Assembly: GCA_007988785.1 (NCBI GenBank)
Contig: BJUU01000002.1
Span: forward strand, 62,001-126,000
DNA: 64,000 nt
Origin: Agrococcus baldri
GTDB taxonomy: Bacteria > Actinomycetota > Actinomycetes > Actinomycetales > Microbacteriaceae
Reading direction: 5' to 3'
The stretch's first letter is position 1, and every line of letters begins with the position of its first letter. The notes beneath the pieces are model-generated. The model did no database searches. It saw nothing but the letters and a program-made list of their open reading frames with translations, and was not told the origin of the DNA. Both the position numbers and the translations under genes were made by a program. Positions 42,457 to 51,396 of this stretch are shown here, piece by piece.

Positions 42457-43260
42457 TCAGTCGCTCAGGTCCGGCAGATAGGTGTTGATCGAGCGTGCTC
42501 GCTCGATCGCCGCGACGGGCACCCGCACCACAGCCACACCGGGCTCATCGCCCAGCAGCACCGCGTTGCGGCCGAACGGCGTCGCGATGCAGCTGCGCCC
42601 CGTGAAGCCCGGGCCGCAGTGGTTGGCATAGGCGATCGCGACGCCGTTCTCGAGGGCTCGCGCCGGCACCTGCAGCGTCGACGTCTGCGTGGCCGAGTAG
42701 TGCCATGGGTCACCGAGCCCGTCGACGCCCTCCTCCACCGTCGGCACCGCCGTCGGCACGAGCAGGATGTCGGCGCCGGCGACCGAGAGCGAGCGCGCGA
42801 ACTCGGGGAACTCGACGTCGTAGCAGATGCCCACGCCCCAGCTCGTACCGCGCCACGCGAACGGGTCGCCGTAGCGCGCGGAGGGCGTCATCCACTGCTG
42901 CTCGACACCGCCGAAGAGGTGGCGCTTGTGGACGCGCGAGATCTCCTCGCCCTCTGCGCTGAAGAACGAGGCGGCGATGTGGTGCGCGGCGCCCGCCGAG
43001 TCGACCGACGATGCGACGAGCCCGATGCGGTGCTCACCAGCGAGCGCCGCGAGCGCCGCGCGGATCGCCGCGCCGTCGTGCCGCCAGGCCCGGTCGGGCG
43101 CGTATCCCGTCGCGAACAGCTCGGGCGTCACCACGACATCGGCGCCCTGCTGCGCCGCGGATTCGACGAGTCGCGACAGCGTCGCGAGGTTCCGATCGAT
43201 GTCGTCGATCACGGCGGCGGCCTGGGCCACCGCGATGGCGTGCGTACGGTCGTCGCTCAT
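42457..43260 (-). CDS. Carbon-nitrogen hydrolase (nitrilase superfamily)
   Basis: A 267-residue nitrilase-fold amidase. The catalytic triad is visible: Glu in VVTPELFATGYAPD, Lys in ISRVHKRHLFG and Cys in VGICYDVEFPEFARSL. It hydrolyses an amide or nitrile in the cytoplasm; homologues include omega-amidases and 5-aminopentanamidases, but the substrate is not clear. The ATG at 43260 was chosen; another lies 15 nt upstream. It converges with the IclR gene and diverges from the NCS1 operon. Confidence 0.87.
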   Translation of the reverse strand: MSDDRTHAIAVAQAAAVIDDIDRNLATLSRLVESAAQQGADVVVTPELFATGYAPDRAWRHDGAAIRAALAALAGEHRIGLVASSVDSAGAAHHIAASFFSAEGEEISRVHKRHLFGGVEQQWMTPSARYGDPFAWRGTSWGVGICYDVEFPEFARSLSVAGADILLVPTAVPTVEEGVDGLGDPWHYSATQTSTLQVPARALENGVAIAYANHCGPGFTGRSCIATPFGRNAVLLGDEPGVAVVRVPVAAIERARSINTYLPDLSD

Positions 43261-43346
43261 GCGTCCCATCCTCACCCACGACTGCGGGGGTCCATGCCGC
43301 CAGTTCCCGCGCGATGTTGACGAGCGGGGCCGTCGTGCCCCAGTAT

Positions 43347-43379
43347 GACGCTAAACCAAATTCGATTGGGTTTAGCGTC
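43347..43379. promoter_or_regulatory. 33-bp palindromic operator upstream of the NCS1 operon
   Basis: GACGCTAAACCAAAT (43347-43361), 3 bp, and ATTGGGTTTAGCGTC (43365-43379) match as an inverted repeat in 14 of 15 positions. It is placed before the small membrane protein gene and likely binds the TetR encoded at the end of the operon. Confidence 0.75.
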
Positions 43380-43422
43380 GCGACGTCGACGCGGTCCCGC
43401 AGTACGGCGAAGGAGCCGAACG

Positions 43423-43662
43423 ATGACCCCCACCCCGCAGAAGGAGACCGACGAGGCGCACGCCTCGGCGTTCGCGCGCGAGATGATCGCGGCCGGCAAA
43501 GATCCGGCCGTCGCGGCCGAGCTCGAGCGCCGCATCGAGATCGTCGAGCGCGACGAGCTGCACGGCGCATCGCGGCAGCCGCTCTCGGCACGTGAGCTCG
43601 CCGTCTACGTGGCGGTCTCCGTCGTCGCCGTCGCCATCGGTGCCCTGGTCGTGATCCTGTGA
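43423..43662 (+). CDS. Small membrane protein heading the NCS1 operon
   Basis: A 79-residue protein with a charged helical N-terminal part (AHASAFAREMIAAGKDPAVAAELERRIEIVERDE, in segments) and one C-terminal transmembrane helix (LAVYVAVSVVAVAIGALVVIL). AAGGAG precedes the ATG. Its stop overlaps the permease GTG by 4 nt, so it may be an accessory subunit of the permease. No family was recognised. Confidence 0.7.
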   Translation: MTPTPQKETDEAHASAFAREMIAAGKDPAVAAELERRIEIVERDELHGASRQPLSARELAVYVAVSVVAVAIGALVVIL

Positions 43663-45089
43663 GCGGGGAGCAGAGCAAGCTGAGCGACCCCAAGCTCGCG
43701 AGCGAGCACGTCTTCGGCACCTTCCCGCTGCTGCAGAGCGAGCGCAGCTGGAGCGCACTCGACTTCACGTGGGTGAACACAGCCCTTGCCATCGCGACCT
43801 GGGCGTTCCTCGTCGGCGGCTCGACGGCGCTGCTGGTCGGCTTCGAGGCGGGCATCGCCGCGATGCTCATCGGCAACGCGATCGGCCTGTGCTTCATGGT
43901 GCTCGCCTCGGTCGTCGCCTCGCAGCGCTGGGGCTCGGAGCAGTACATGCTGCTGCGCGGCGCGTTCGGCGTCGTCGGAGTCGGCGTGCTCGTCTTCACG
44001 GTCATCCTCATCACCGAGATGGGCTGGTCGTCGCTGCTGGCGGTCATGGCCGGCCGAGCGACGAGCCAGGTCGCCTCGACCATGGCCGGCGTCGATCTCG
44101 GCCAGTACGGCCCGGTCGTCACCATCGGCGGTCTCGTGGCGATCGTGATCGCCTGGTGGGTGCTCTCGCGCGGCCCCGTCACCATCGGCCGCTTCAACGC
44201 GATCATCGCGCCCGGCCTCGCCGTCATCACCGTCGTGATGATGGTGTTCCTGGTCGCCAACACCTCCTGGGATGCGCTGCTCACGGCCTCGCCGATCGCG
44301 CCCTTCGAGGACGAGACGCTCAACTTCATGGTCGCCGTCGAGTTCAACGTCGGCGTCGGCGTCTCCTGGTATCCCGTGATGGGCTCGCTCGCCCGCATGA
44401 CCCGCACCCGCAAGGCCGCCGTCTGGCCGGCCTACGGCGGCCTCCTGATCGCCACGCTCATCGCGCAGGTGGTCGGCATGGCCGCGGCGCTCACGCTCGG
44501 CGACTCGGATCCGACCGTCTGGATGGTGCCGTTCGGCGGCGCGGTCCTCGGCGTCGCGGTGCTGATCTTCATCGCCTTCGCGAACGTCACCTCGATGTCG
44601 TCGATCGTGTACTCGACGATCCTCGCGATCCGGCAGTCCTCCGGCGGCCTGCTCGCGAAGGTGCCGTGGAAGGTGCTGACCGCGTCGTTCTTCGTGCTGC
44701 CGGCGATCATGACCTTCTTCCCGCAGTTCATGTACGAGCAGTTCATGGTCTTCGTGTCGGTCTCCGGCGCCTTCCTCACCGCCCTGTGCGGCGTCGCCCT
44801 CGCCGACTACTTCATCCTCCGCAGGCAGCGCATCGACCTGCGCGAGATGCACCTGGCCCAGCGCGGCACGATGTACGCCTACCCGGCCGGCATCAACTGG
44901 GCCGGCATCGTCGCCCTGCTGGCCGGCGCCGCCTTCTACCTCTGGCTCTACAACCCGATCACGCTCGAGACGCAGGCCGTCTTCGCCGTGATCACCGCGA
45001 GCCTGCCCGCAGCGATCGTCGCGGCGATCGTCTACCTGCTGCTCAGCCGCCTGCTGCACCGCAGGCGCACGTTCCGGAAGGCCGACTGA
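43659..45089 (+). CDS. NCS1-family purine/cytosine-type permease
   Basis: A 476-residue, 12-helix permease of the nucleobase:cation symporter 1 family. NCS1 features include ALDFTWVNTALAIATWAFLVGGSTALLVGFEAGIAAMLIGNAIG (in segments), QRWGSEQYMLLRGAFGVVG and FNVGVGVSWYPVMGSLARM. Substrates in the family include cytosine, allantoin, hydantoins and some non-nucleobase compounds. Co-transcription with a zinc alcohol dehydrogenase, rather than a deaminase, points away from nucleobase salvage. Confidence 0.87.
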   Translation: MSGEQSKLSDPKLASEHVFGTFPLLQSERSWSALDFTWVNTALAIATWAFLVGGSTALLVGFEAGIAAMLIGNAIGLCFMVLASVVASQRWGSEQYMLLRGAFGVVGVGVLVFTVILITEMGWSSLLAVMAGRATSQVASTMAGVDLGQYGPVVTIGGLVAIVIAWWVLSRGPVTIGRFNAIIAPGLAVITVVMMVFLVANTSWDALLTASPIAPFEDETLNFMVAVEFNVGVGVSWYPVMGSLARMTRTRKAAVWPAYGGLLIATLIAQVVGMAAALTLGDSDPTVWMVPFGGAVLGVAVLIFIAFANVTSMSSIVYSTILAIRQSSGGLLAKVPWKVLTASFFVLPAIMTFFPQFMYEQFMVFVSVSGAFLTALCGVALADYFILRRQRIDLREMHLAQRGTMYAYPAGINWAGIVALLAGAAFYLWLYNPITLETQAVFAVITASLPAAIVAAIVYLLLSRLLHRRRTFRKAD

Positions 45090-45090
45090 G

Positions 45091-46182
45091 ATGCCCACCA
45101 CCCGAGCCGCCGTCTACGACGGCAACCCGACCCTCGACATCCGCGACGTGACGCTGCGCGACCCGGGCGCCGGCGAGGTGCTCGTGCGCATCGGCGCCTC
45201 GGGCGTGTGCGGCTCCGACCGGCACGTGCTCGACGGCGACTGGGAGATGCCGCAGCCGACGATCATGGGTCACGAGGGCGCGGGCGTCGTCGAGGCGGTC
45301 GGCGAGGGCGTGCGCAGCCTCGAGCCCGGCGACCACGTGATCATGACGTGGTTCTACCCGTGCGGCGTCTGCACGAGCTGCCGCGAGGGCCGCACGTGGG
45401 TGTGCACCGGCTCCGGCTCGGAGGCGTGCCTGCTGCCCGATGGCTCGACGCCCATGTCGCTCGAGGGCACCACCGCCTACCCCTACCTCGCGGTCGGCTC
45501 GATGAGCGAGCGCGTCGTGGTCGCCGAGCAGGCGGCGATCAAGGTGCCGGAGGAGCTGCCGTTCGACGTGGCAGCGCTCATCGGCTGCTCGATCGCCACC
45601 GGCGTCGGCGCGGTCGTCAACGACGCGCGGCTGCAGGCGGGCCGGTCGGCCCTCGTCATCGGCGCGGGCGGCGTGGGCATCAGCATCATCATGGGTCTCG
45701 CGCTGGCGGGCGCGAGTCCGATCATCGTGGCCGACGTGACGGATGCCTCGCTCGAGCTGGCGCGCGAGTTCGGCGCGACGCACACGGTGAAGTCGGATGC
45801 GTCGCTGCCGGAGAGGGTGCGCGAGATCGTTCCCGAGGGGGTCGACGTGGCCTTCGAGGCGATCGGCCGGCCCGACACCATCGCCATCATGCCCGCGACG
45901 CTCAAGCGCGGCGGCTCGGCCGTGGTCGTCGGCCTGCCGCCGCAGGATCGGCCGGTGCCGATCGACGCGCTCGCGCTCGCCGAGGAGGGCAAGTCGCTGC
46001 TGGGCTCGAACTACGGCTCCACGGTGCCGGCGCGCGACTTCCCGATGTTGGCGAGGCTCTACCTCGACGGCCGGCTGCCGATCGACCGCCTGATCACGAA
46101 CCGCGTCTCGCTCGACGAGGTGAACGACGCCTTCGACCTGATGCGCTCGGGCGCGCGCGGGCGAACCGTCATCATGTTCTGA
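45091..46182 (+). CDS. Zinc-dependent alcohol dehydrogenase
   Basis: A 363-residue medium-chain dehydrogenase. The catalytic zinc ligands are in GVCGSDRHVL (C40) and GHEGAGVV (H-E near 62-63), the structural zinc cluster is CGVCTSCREGRTWVC, and the NAD motif is ALVIGAGGVGISIIMGLALAGASPIIVAD. It resembles class III/mycothiol-dependent formaldehyde and aryl-alcohol dehydrogenases. It starts 1 nt after the permease stop, so both act in one operon, presumably on the imported compound. Confidence 0.88.
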   Translation: MPTTRAAVYDGNPTLDIRDVTLRDPGAGEVLVRIGASGVCGSDRHVLDGDWEMPQPTIMGHEGAGVVEAVGEGVRSLEPGDHVIMTWFYPCGVCTSCREGRTWVCTGSGSEACLLPDGSTPMSLEGTTAYPYLAVGSMSERVVVAEQAAIKVPEELPFDVAALIGCSIATGVGAVVNDARLQAGRSALVIGAGGVGISIIMGLALAGASPIIVADVTDASLELAREFGATHTVKSDASLPERVREIVPEGVDVAFEAIGRPDTIAIMPATLKRGGSAVVVGLPPQDRPVPIDALALAEEGKSLLGSNYGSTVPARDFPMLARLYLDGRLPIDRLITNRVSLDEVNDAFDLMRSGARGRTVIMF

Positions 46183-46211
46183 GTCCCTTCCTCACGACCA
46201 GACGGAGCCTC

Positions 46212-46832
46212 GTGGCCAGGCCGAAGCAGCGCATCCTCTCCCCCCAGCTGATCGCGAAGGCGGCGCTCCGACTGGTCGCGAAGCACGGCGAGTTCACGAT
46301 CCCGGGCGTCGCCGCGGCGCTCGGCGTGCACCCTTCGTCGCTCTACCACCACCTGCCGGGCGGTCGACAGGCGATCGTGCACCGCATGCGCGAGGAGCTC
46401 TACGCCGACATCGAGCTCGGCCCGGCGCTCGACGTCACGGCGGCGCCGCTCGATCGGCTGCGCCTGTGGATGCGGGCGTACCGGGCCGCGACCGCTCGCG
46501 TGCCCGCGGTCGTGCCGGTGCTGGTCGGGGCGCCCGTCGAGGATCTCCGGACGCTCGAGATCTACGAGGCGCTGTTCGTGATCCTGAGGGATGCGGGCGT
46601 GCCTGCGCAGCAGCGCGTCGCGTGCTCGGCGATGATCGACGCCGTCGCGCTCGGCTCGGCGATGGATGCCGGGTCACCGGTGCCGCTCTGGCGCATCGAC
46701 GGGCACCAGCTGCCGGAGCTGCGTGAGGTCGCGGCGAGCAACGACGACGAGCAGCGGGCGGCATCCGGCTTCGAGCTGGCGATCGAGGCCGTCGTGGCAG
46801 CGGTCGCGGGCATGACGACTGCGGGCCGATGA
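46212..46832 (+). CDS. TetR-family transcriptional regulator
   Basis: A 206-residue regulator. The N-terminal helix-turn-helix is LIAKAALRLVAKHGEFTIPGVAAALGVHPSSLYHHLPGG (in segments); the ligand domain resembles the TetR C-terminal group with RLRLWMRAYRAATARVPAVVPVLVG. A GTG at 46212 behind GACGGAG is the start. It is last in the NCS1/alcohol-dehydrogenase operon, and the 33-bp palindrome at its head is the likely target. Confidence 0.85.
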   Translation: MARPKQRILSPQLIAKAALRLVAKHGEFTIPGVAAALGVHPSSLYHHLPGGRQAIVHRMREELYADIELGPALDVTAAPLDRLRLWMRAYRAATARVPAVVPVLVGAPVEDLRTLEIYEALFVILRDAGVPAQQRVACSAMIDAVALGSAMDAGSPVPLWRIDGHQLPELREVAASNDDEQRAASGFELAIEAVVAAVAGMTTAGR

Positions 46833-46853
46833 CCCGGCCGGCCGCGCCCGCAG

Positions 46854-47504
46854 CTACCCGAAGTACTCCCGCGTCGCCGCCAGCACGCTCGTCAGGTGCG
46901 CGCGCATCGCGGCGGCCGCCGCGTCGGCGTCGTGCGCAGCGATCGCATCGATGATCGCCAGGTGCTCGGGCAGCGAGACCGCCGGGCGATCGCGATGCAT
47001 CGCGAGGCGGATGCGGTAGCGCACGTTCTGCGCCCGCAGCTGGCTGATGATGCGGGGCGCGACCCGCATCTCGCTGAGCTCGAAGACCGCCTCGTGCAGC
47101 GCCTGGTTGCCCTGCGAGTACGCCTCGGCATCGCCCTCCTCGACGGCGGCGCGCATGCCATCGCCGATGGCGACGAGCCTGGCGATGCCGGCATCGTCGG
47201 CCCGCTCGGCGGCCCGCGCAGCGCACAGCGACTCCAGCGCGGCGCGCAGCTCGACGATCTCGAGCGCCTCCTCCAGCGGGATCGCCCGCACGCGCGCACC
47301 GCGGTGCTGGATGCGCTCGACGAGCCCCTCGCCGGTCAGGTTCACGAGCGCGAGGCGCACCGCGCCGCGGCTCGCATCGAACATCTCCGTGAGGTCAGCC
47401 TCGACCAGCCGCTGGTTCGGCGCGAGCTCACCGGCGGTGATCGCGCGACGCAGCGCATCCGTCACCGCGACCGCGTCGCGCTGACCCGACTTCGTTGCCG
47501 GCAC
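46854..47504 (-). CDS. GntR-family (FCD) transcriptional regulator
   Basis: A 216-residue regulator: winged helix (TDALRRAITAGELAPNQRLVEADLTEMFDASRGAVRLALVNLTGEGLVERIQHRG, in segments) and FCD domain (EIVELRAALESLCAARAAERAD, NQALHEAVFELSEMRVAPRIISQLRAQNVRYRIRL). It is clearly paralogous to the regulator at 53683 (shared NQRLVE, ALESLCA-x-KAAE-like and QLRAQNVR/RLRGQNVR strings). The GTG at 47504 is preceded by GGAGG at optimal spacing. It probably controls the two oxalomesaconate-type operons. Confidence 0.86.
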   Translation of the reverse strand: MPATKSGQRDAVAVTDALRRAITAGELAPNQRLVEADLTEMFDASRGAVRLALVNLTGEGLVERIQHRGARVRAIPLEEALEIVELRAALESLCAARAAERADDAGIARLVAIGDGMRAAVEEGDAEAYSQGNQALHEAVFELSEMRVAPRIISQLRAQNVRYRIRLAMHRDRPAVSLPEHLAIIDAIAAHDADAAAAAMRAHLTSVLAATREYFG

Positions 47505-47548
47505 CTGTGCCTCCACTCGACTGTGCTGCTCACTGTATTTCGACGAGC

Positions 47549-47577
47549 GCGCGCCGCCGCTGAACGCGGCGGCGCGC
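47549..47577. terminator. Hairpin after the taurine/nitrate-type ABC operon
   Basis: GCGCGCCGCCGC (47549-47560) pairs exactly with 47566-47577 around a TGAAC loop, just after the binding-protein stop. A TACAGT -10-like element (47535-47530, minus) follows for the GntR gene. Confidence 0.7.
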
Positions 47578-47590
47578 ACCGCAGACCCGG

Positions 47591-48616
47591 CTACTCGGCC
47601 GCGCCCTCCCAGACCATGTCGCCGAAGGCGGGCGCCTCTGCCACCAGGCCCGACTCGACGTGGAACGCCACCGCCGTGTCATAGCTCTGCTGCGTGATCG
47701 TCGACGACGACGCCATCTCCTGCGGCATGATCTCGCTCAGCGCGTCGACCACCGCCGGGTCGGTGTCGCCCAGGTACTCGGCGAGCAGCGAGGCCGCGCC
47801 GTCCGGGTCGTCGGCGATGAAGGCCAGCGCCGAATCCATCGCGGCGTTGAAGCTCGCGACCAGCTCCGGCCGGTTCTCGAGCACCTGCGTGGTGCTGAAC
47901 GTGACGCCGTGCAGCTGGCCCGCCATCGCCGGCACGTCGCCCCGCTGCGGCGAGATGTAGATCTCGCCCGCGCCCTGCTGCTCGGCGAGCTGCCCCACCG
48001 GCTGGAAGAACGCCAGCGCATCGACCTGCCCGCTCGAGAGCGCCCCGAGCGCCGCCGGCACCTCGGCGCCCAGGTTGACGAGCGTCGCATCGGTCGCCGA
48101 GTCGAGCCCCTGGCTGCCGAACAGGTAGGTGACGAGCGCCTCGGTGCCGGAGCCGGGCCCCGTGATGCCGATGTTGGCGCCCTCGAGCGCTGCGATGCGC
48201 TCCTCGATGGGGGCGTCGGCGGGCGGGCCGTCGAACGAGTCGCCGACGATGATGTCGACGTAGTACTCGGTCACCAGCGCACCGGTCATGCGCGCGCGGT
48301 CGTCGCTCTCGTGCAGGTTCATCGCGTCGGTCGCGACGCCCGCGCCGATGTCGATCGACCCCGAGGTGAGCGCGGCGGCCAGCTTGGCGCCGGTGCCGAG
48401 GCGCGGGCGCTCGCCCAGCTCGACGTCCTCATCCTCGAAGTAGCCGTTCTGCTCGGCCACGTAGAGCGGGAAGAAGGCGATCGAATTGCTGATCTGGCCG
48501 ACGTTCAGCACGCGCGACTCGCTGTCGGCCGGCCCGGCCGAGCATGCGCTGGCGGCGAGCACGACGCCCGCTGCCGCGACGAGCGCCGTCGCCCGTCGAA
48601 GGGTGGTGGTGGTCAT
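47591..48616 (-). CDS. ABC transporter substrate-binding lipoprotein (SsuA/TauA/NMT1-like)
   Basis: A 341-residue binding protein with a lipobox (LAASAC, Cys about residue 25) and NMT1/SsuA features: VGQISNSIAFFPLYVAEQNGYFEDEDVEL, GTGAKLAAALTSGSIDIGAGVATDA and GANIGITGPGSGTEALVTYL. It should recruit a small anionic or heterocyclic ligand. It is the last gene of the DUF6282-ATPase-permease-binding protein operon. Confidence 0.88.
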   Translation of the reverse strand: MTTTTLRRATALVAAAGVVLAASACSAGPADSESRVLNVGQISNSIAFFPLYVAEQNGYFEDEDVELGERPRLGTGAKLAAALTSGSIDIGAGVATDAMNLHESDDRARMTGALVTEYYVDIIVGDSFDGPPADAPIEERIAALEGANIGITGPGSGTEALVTYLFGSQGLDSATDATLVNLGAEVPAALGALSSGQVDALAFFQPVGQLAEQQGAGEIYISPQRGDVPAMAGQLHGVTFSTTQVLENRPELVASFNAAMDSALAFIADDPDGAASLLAEYLGDTDPAVVDALSEIMPQEMASSSTITQQSYDTAVAFHVESGLVAEAPAFGDMVWEGAAE

Positions 48617-48680
48617 GACTGCTCCTGTGTTGGATGTGGGTACCGGATGTGCGGAAGAGGTGCGGATGCGTCGGGTCACG

Positions 48681-49532
48681 TCAGGCGTCGAGCGGCTTCC
48701 AGCGGTTCGTGCGCGCCGCCAGCAGCCCGACCAGGCCGTTGAGGACCATCGCGAGCACCGTCAGCACGGCGACCGCGGCGAACACACCGGCGGTGTTGAA
48801 CTGCGCCGCCGAGTCGTTGATGAGGTAGCCGAGGCCGCGGTTGGAGGCGACGAGCTCGCCGATGACCGCGCCGATGAGCGCGTAGGGGATCGACACCTTG
48901 AGGCCCGTGAGCAGGCCCGACATCGACGCCGGCAGCACGACCTTCAGCGCGATGTCGCGACGCGAGCCGCCCATCAGCCGCACCGCGTCGATGAGCCCGC
49001 GGTCGACATCCCGCACGCCGGCGGCCGTGTTGAGGAAGACGAGGAAGAACACGCTCACCGCGGCGAGGATGATCTTCATGTCGATGCCGATGCCGAACCA
49101 GACGATGAACAGCGGCGCGAGCGCCACCTTCGGGATCGAGTAGAGCGCCATCATGAACGGCTCGAACACGTCGTAGATGAGGTGCACCGAGGCGAGCGCG
49201 AAGCCCAGCAGCGCGCCGGTGACGACGCCGATGGCGTAGCCGGCGGCGACCTCCTGCACCGTGATCCAGGTGTGCATCGCGAGGGTGCCGTCGCCGAGCC
49301 AGACGCCCAGCTGCTCGCCGATCGCGATCGGGTTCGAGATGAACATCGGGTTCGAGACGATGCCGTGCGCGAGCTGCCAGAGCGCCAGGAACGCGAGCAG
49401 CAGCGCGATCCGCAGCGACCAGACGGTCGTGCGACGGCCGTGCCGACCCCACCAGGTGCGCTGGCGGTCTTCCTTGACGGGCCCGGTGGCGGGGGCCTCG
49501 ACCCGATCGGTGACGGGTGCTGCGACGTTCAT
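48681..49532 (-). CDS. ABC transporter permease (SsuC/TauC-like)
   Basis: A 283-residue permease with six helices and the EAA-type coupling loop GLIDAVRLMGGSRRDIALKVVLPASMSGLLTGLKVSIPYALIG (in segments). PIAIGEQLGVWLGDG and ALYSIPKVALAPLFIVWFGIGIDMKI are typical of the nitrate/sulfonate/taurine class. The ATG overlaps the ATPase stop by 4 nt. Confidence 0.9.
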   Translation of the reverse strand: MNVAAPVTDRVEAPATGPVKEDRQRTWWGRHGRRTTVWSLRIALLLAFLALWQLAHGIVSNPMFISNPIAIGEQLGVWLGDGTLAMHTWITVQEVAAGYAIGVVTGALLGFALASVHLIYDVFEPFMMALYSIPKVALAPLFIVWFGIGIDMKIILAAVSVFFLVFLNTAAGVRDVDRGLIDAVRLMGGSRRDIALKVVLPASMSGLLTGLKVSIPYALIGAVIGELVASNRGLGYLINDSAAQFNTAGVFAAVAVLTVLAMVLNGLVGLLAARTNRWKPLDA

Positions 49533-50338
49533 GCCGCCCCTCCCTGCGAATCGGCGCCGACGACCGGTGTGATGCCGGTCGCGCCCTCTCTGAGCGCATC
49601 CGCGAGCGTGCGGTGCAGCTCGATGAAGCGCGGGTCGACGGTGGTGAGGTCGGGATCGCGGGGGCGAGGGATGTCGACCTCCTGGTCGAGCAGGATGCGC
49701 CCCAGGCCGCCGAGCACGACCACCCGGTCGCCGAGCAGCAGGGCCTCGTCGATGTCGTGCGTGACGAACACGACCGTCTGCTGGCTCTGCTGCCACAGCC
49801 GCAGCAGCTCGCCCTGCAGCTCGTGCCGCAGCTGCGCGTCGAGCGCGCCGAAGGGCTCGTCCATGAGGATCGTCTCGGCGCCCGAGGCGAGCATGCGCGC
49901 GAGGCTCGCGCGCCGGCGCATGCCGCCGGAGAGCTCGCGCGGGTAGCTCTCCTCGAAGCCCGCCAGCCCGACGCGCTTGATGAGGTCGGCCGCGATGGCG
50001 GTGCGCTCCTCCTTGCCCTTGCCGGCGATCTCGAGCGGCATCTCGACGTTGCGCTGCACGGTGCGCCACGGCATCACGGTGTCGCTCTGCGTCAGGTAGC
50101 CGATGTCGGGCGTGGGCCCCGTGTGCGGCTCGCCGTTGTGCAGCACGCGGCCGGCGGTCGGCTTCGACAGGCCCGAGAGCAGGTTGAGCATGGTCGACTT
50201 GCCGCAGCCCGAGCGGCCGAGCACGGTCACGAACGAGCCTCGCTCGATCGTCAGGCTGAAGCCGCGCAGCGCCACGGTCGCGACGTCGTCGCGCTGGAAC
50301 TCCTTGGTGAGCTGCTCGATCTCGAGGACGTTCGTCAT
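49529..50338 (-). CDS. ABC transporter ATPase (SsuB/TauB-like)
   Basis: A 269-residue ATPase with Walker A GRSGCGKST, Q-loop LTQSDTVMPWRTV, signature ELSGGMRRRASLARML, Walker B TILMDEPFGALDAQ and switch His VTHDIDEALLLGD. It powers the taurine/nitrate-type importer. Its start overlaps the DUF6282 stop by 4 nt. Confidence 0.92.
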   Translation of the reverse strand: MTNVLEIEQLTKEFQRDDVATVALRGFSLTIERGSFVTVLGRSGCGKSTMLNLLSGLSKPTAGRVLHNGEPHTGPTPDIGYLTQSDTVMPWRTVQRNVEMPLEIAGKGKEERTAIAADLIKRVGLAGFEESYPRELSGGMRRRASLARMLASGAETILMDEPFGALDAQLRHELQGELLRLWQQSQQTVVFVTHDIDEALLLGDRVVVLGGLGRILLDQEVDIPRPRDPDLTTVDPRFIELHRTLADALREGATGITPVVGADSQGGAA

Positions 50339-51306
50339 GCTGCGGCCCTCGCCTTCGCGGTGTGGTGGGCAGGGGCATCGGCCAGCGGCTCGGCGCCCGC
50401 CAGGAAGCGCGTGTTGTGCACGGCCATGACGCGGATCTCCTCCTCGCTGAAGCCGTTGTCGAGCAGGATGTCGGCGGTGAGCGCGAGGCCGTCCTCGACC
50501 GGCGGGTTGAAGGGCTGGCCGAGGTCGCTCGAGAGCACCGAGTGCTCGGGGCCGGCGCCGCGGATGTTGTGCAGCCACGTCTCCCAGTCGACCTTGCCCG
50601 TGTAGGCGGTCGTGAAGCAGCGCTCGAGCAGCGCGCCCTGCGGCACGAGCGCCCGCTGCTGCTCGACCGGGATGCGCTGGGAGGTGAACTCGGGATGCGT
50701 GACCACGATGCGCTGCACGCCCCGGGCGTGCGCGGCGGCGATGACCTTCGCCGACTCGTCGCCGTGCAGGTGGCCGGTGGCGAGCGTCATGTCGTGCTTC
50801 GCGATCACGTCGAGCACCTGGCCGGTGCGCGCATCGACCTCGCCGGCGGCGTCCAGCACGGGGATCGCAGGGCTGTCGATGCCGGCGTCGCGCAGATCCT
50901 GCTGCAGCTGCGCCCACATGGGCGGCTTCGCCCCCTCGGGCTCCTCGCTCGCGCACGTGCGCTGGTTGGCGCTGTCGACGGTGGGCAGCCAGACGAACTG
51001 CGCGCCGCCGCGACCGGCGATCTCGACCGCGACCGGGTTCATGCCGCCGACCGAGGCGTTGAGCGTGATCGCGCCGAGCGCATCCACCCCCGGGTGCAGC
51101 GCGCGCACGAGCTCGGCGCGCTCCTGCGTCGGCACGTAGTGCGACTTGAGCACGAAGCCCGCGAGGCCGAGCTGCTCGTAGCGCTCGGCGAGCTCGAGGT
51201 CGGTGATGCGCCGCCGCATGACGTCGGGCGCGATGTGCACGTGCAGGTCATAGGACCCGCGCACCAGCTCTCGCGCTCGCGGTGTCGGCTGGGGATGCTC
51301 GGTCAT
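50335..51306 (-). CDS. DUF6282 family amidohydrolase-like protein
   Basis: A 323-residue protein with the amidohydrolase-type metal motif D20-L-H22-V-H24 in SYDLHVHIAPD, then LKSHYVPT, TGHLHGDESAKVIAAAHARGVQRIVVTHPE and a late SSDLGQP that could supply the active-site Asp. This matches the DUF6282 family, whose reaction is unknown. It heads an operon with an SsuABC-like importer and probably hydrolyses the imported compound; a lactonase-type role like that of LigI is one possibility, not shown. It carries a GntR-type operator over its promoter. Confidence 0.82.
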   Translation of the reverse strand: MTEHPQPTPRARELVRGSYDLHVHIAPDVMRRRITDLELAERYEQLGLAGFVLKSHYVPTQERAELVRALHPGVDALGAITLNASVGGMNPVAVEIAGRGGAQFVWLPTVDSANQRTCASEEPEGAKPPMWAQLQQDLRDAGIDSPAIPVLDAAGEVDARTGQVLDVIAKHDMTLATGHLHGDESAKVIAAAHARGVQRIVVTHPEFTSQRIPVEQQRALVPQGALLERCFTTAYTGKVDWETWLHNIRGAGPEHSVLSSDLGQPFNPPVEDGLALTADILLDNGFSEEEIRVMAVHNTRFLAGAEPLADAPAHHTAKARAAA

Positions 51307-51338
51307 CTCGCTCCTTTGCGATCAAGATCGTTGATGAG

Positions 51339-51368
51339 ATTGTAAACAATTTTGGTGACGATGCGCAA
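51339..51368 (-). promoter_or_regulatory. Promoter and GntR operator of the DUF6282 operon
   Basis: On the minus strand, TTGCGC (51368-51363), 18 bp and TACAAT (51344-51339) form a promoter. The palindrome ATTGTTTACAAT (51350-51339) covers its -10 element and fits the FCD-type operator pattern TTGTNNACAA. Confidence 0.65.
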
Positions 51369-51396
51369 TGGCGTGTCGGGCGCGACCCGAGCGGCG

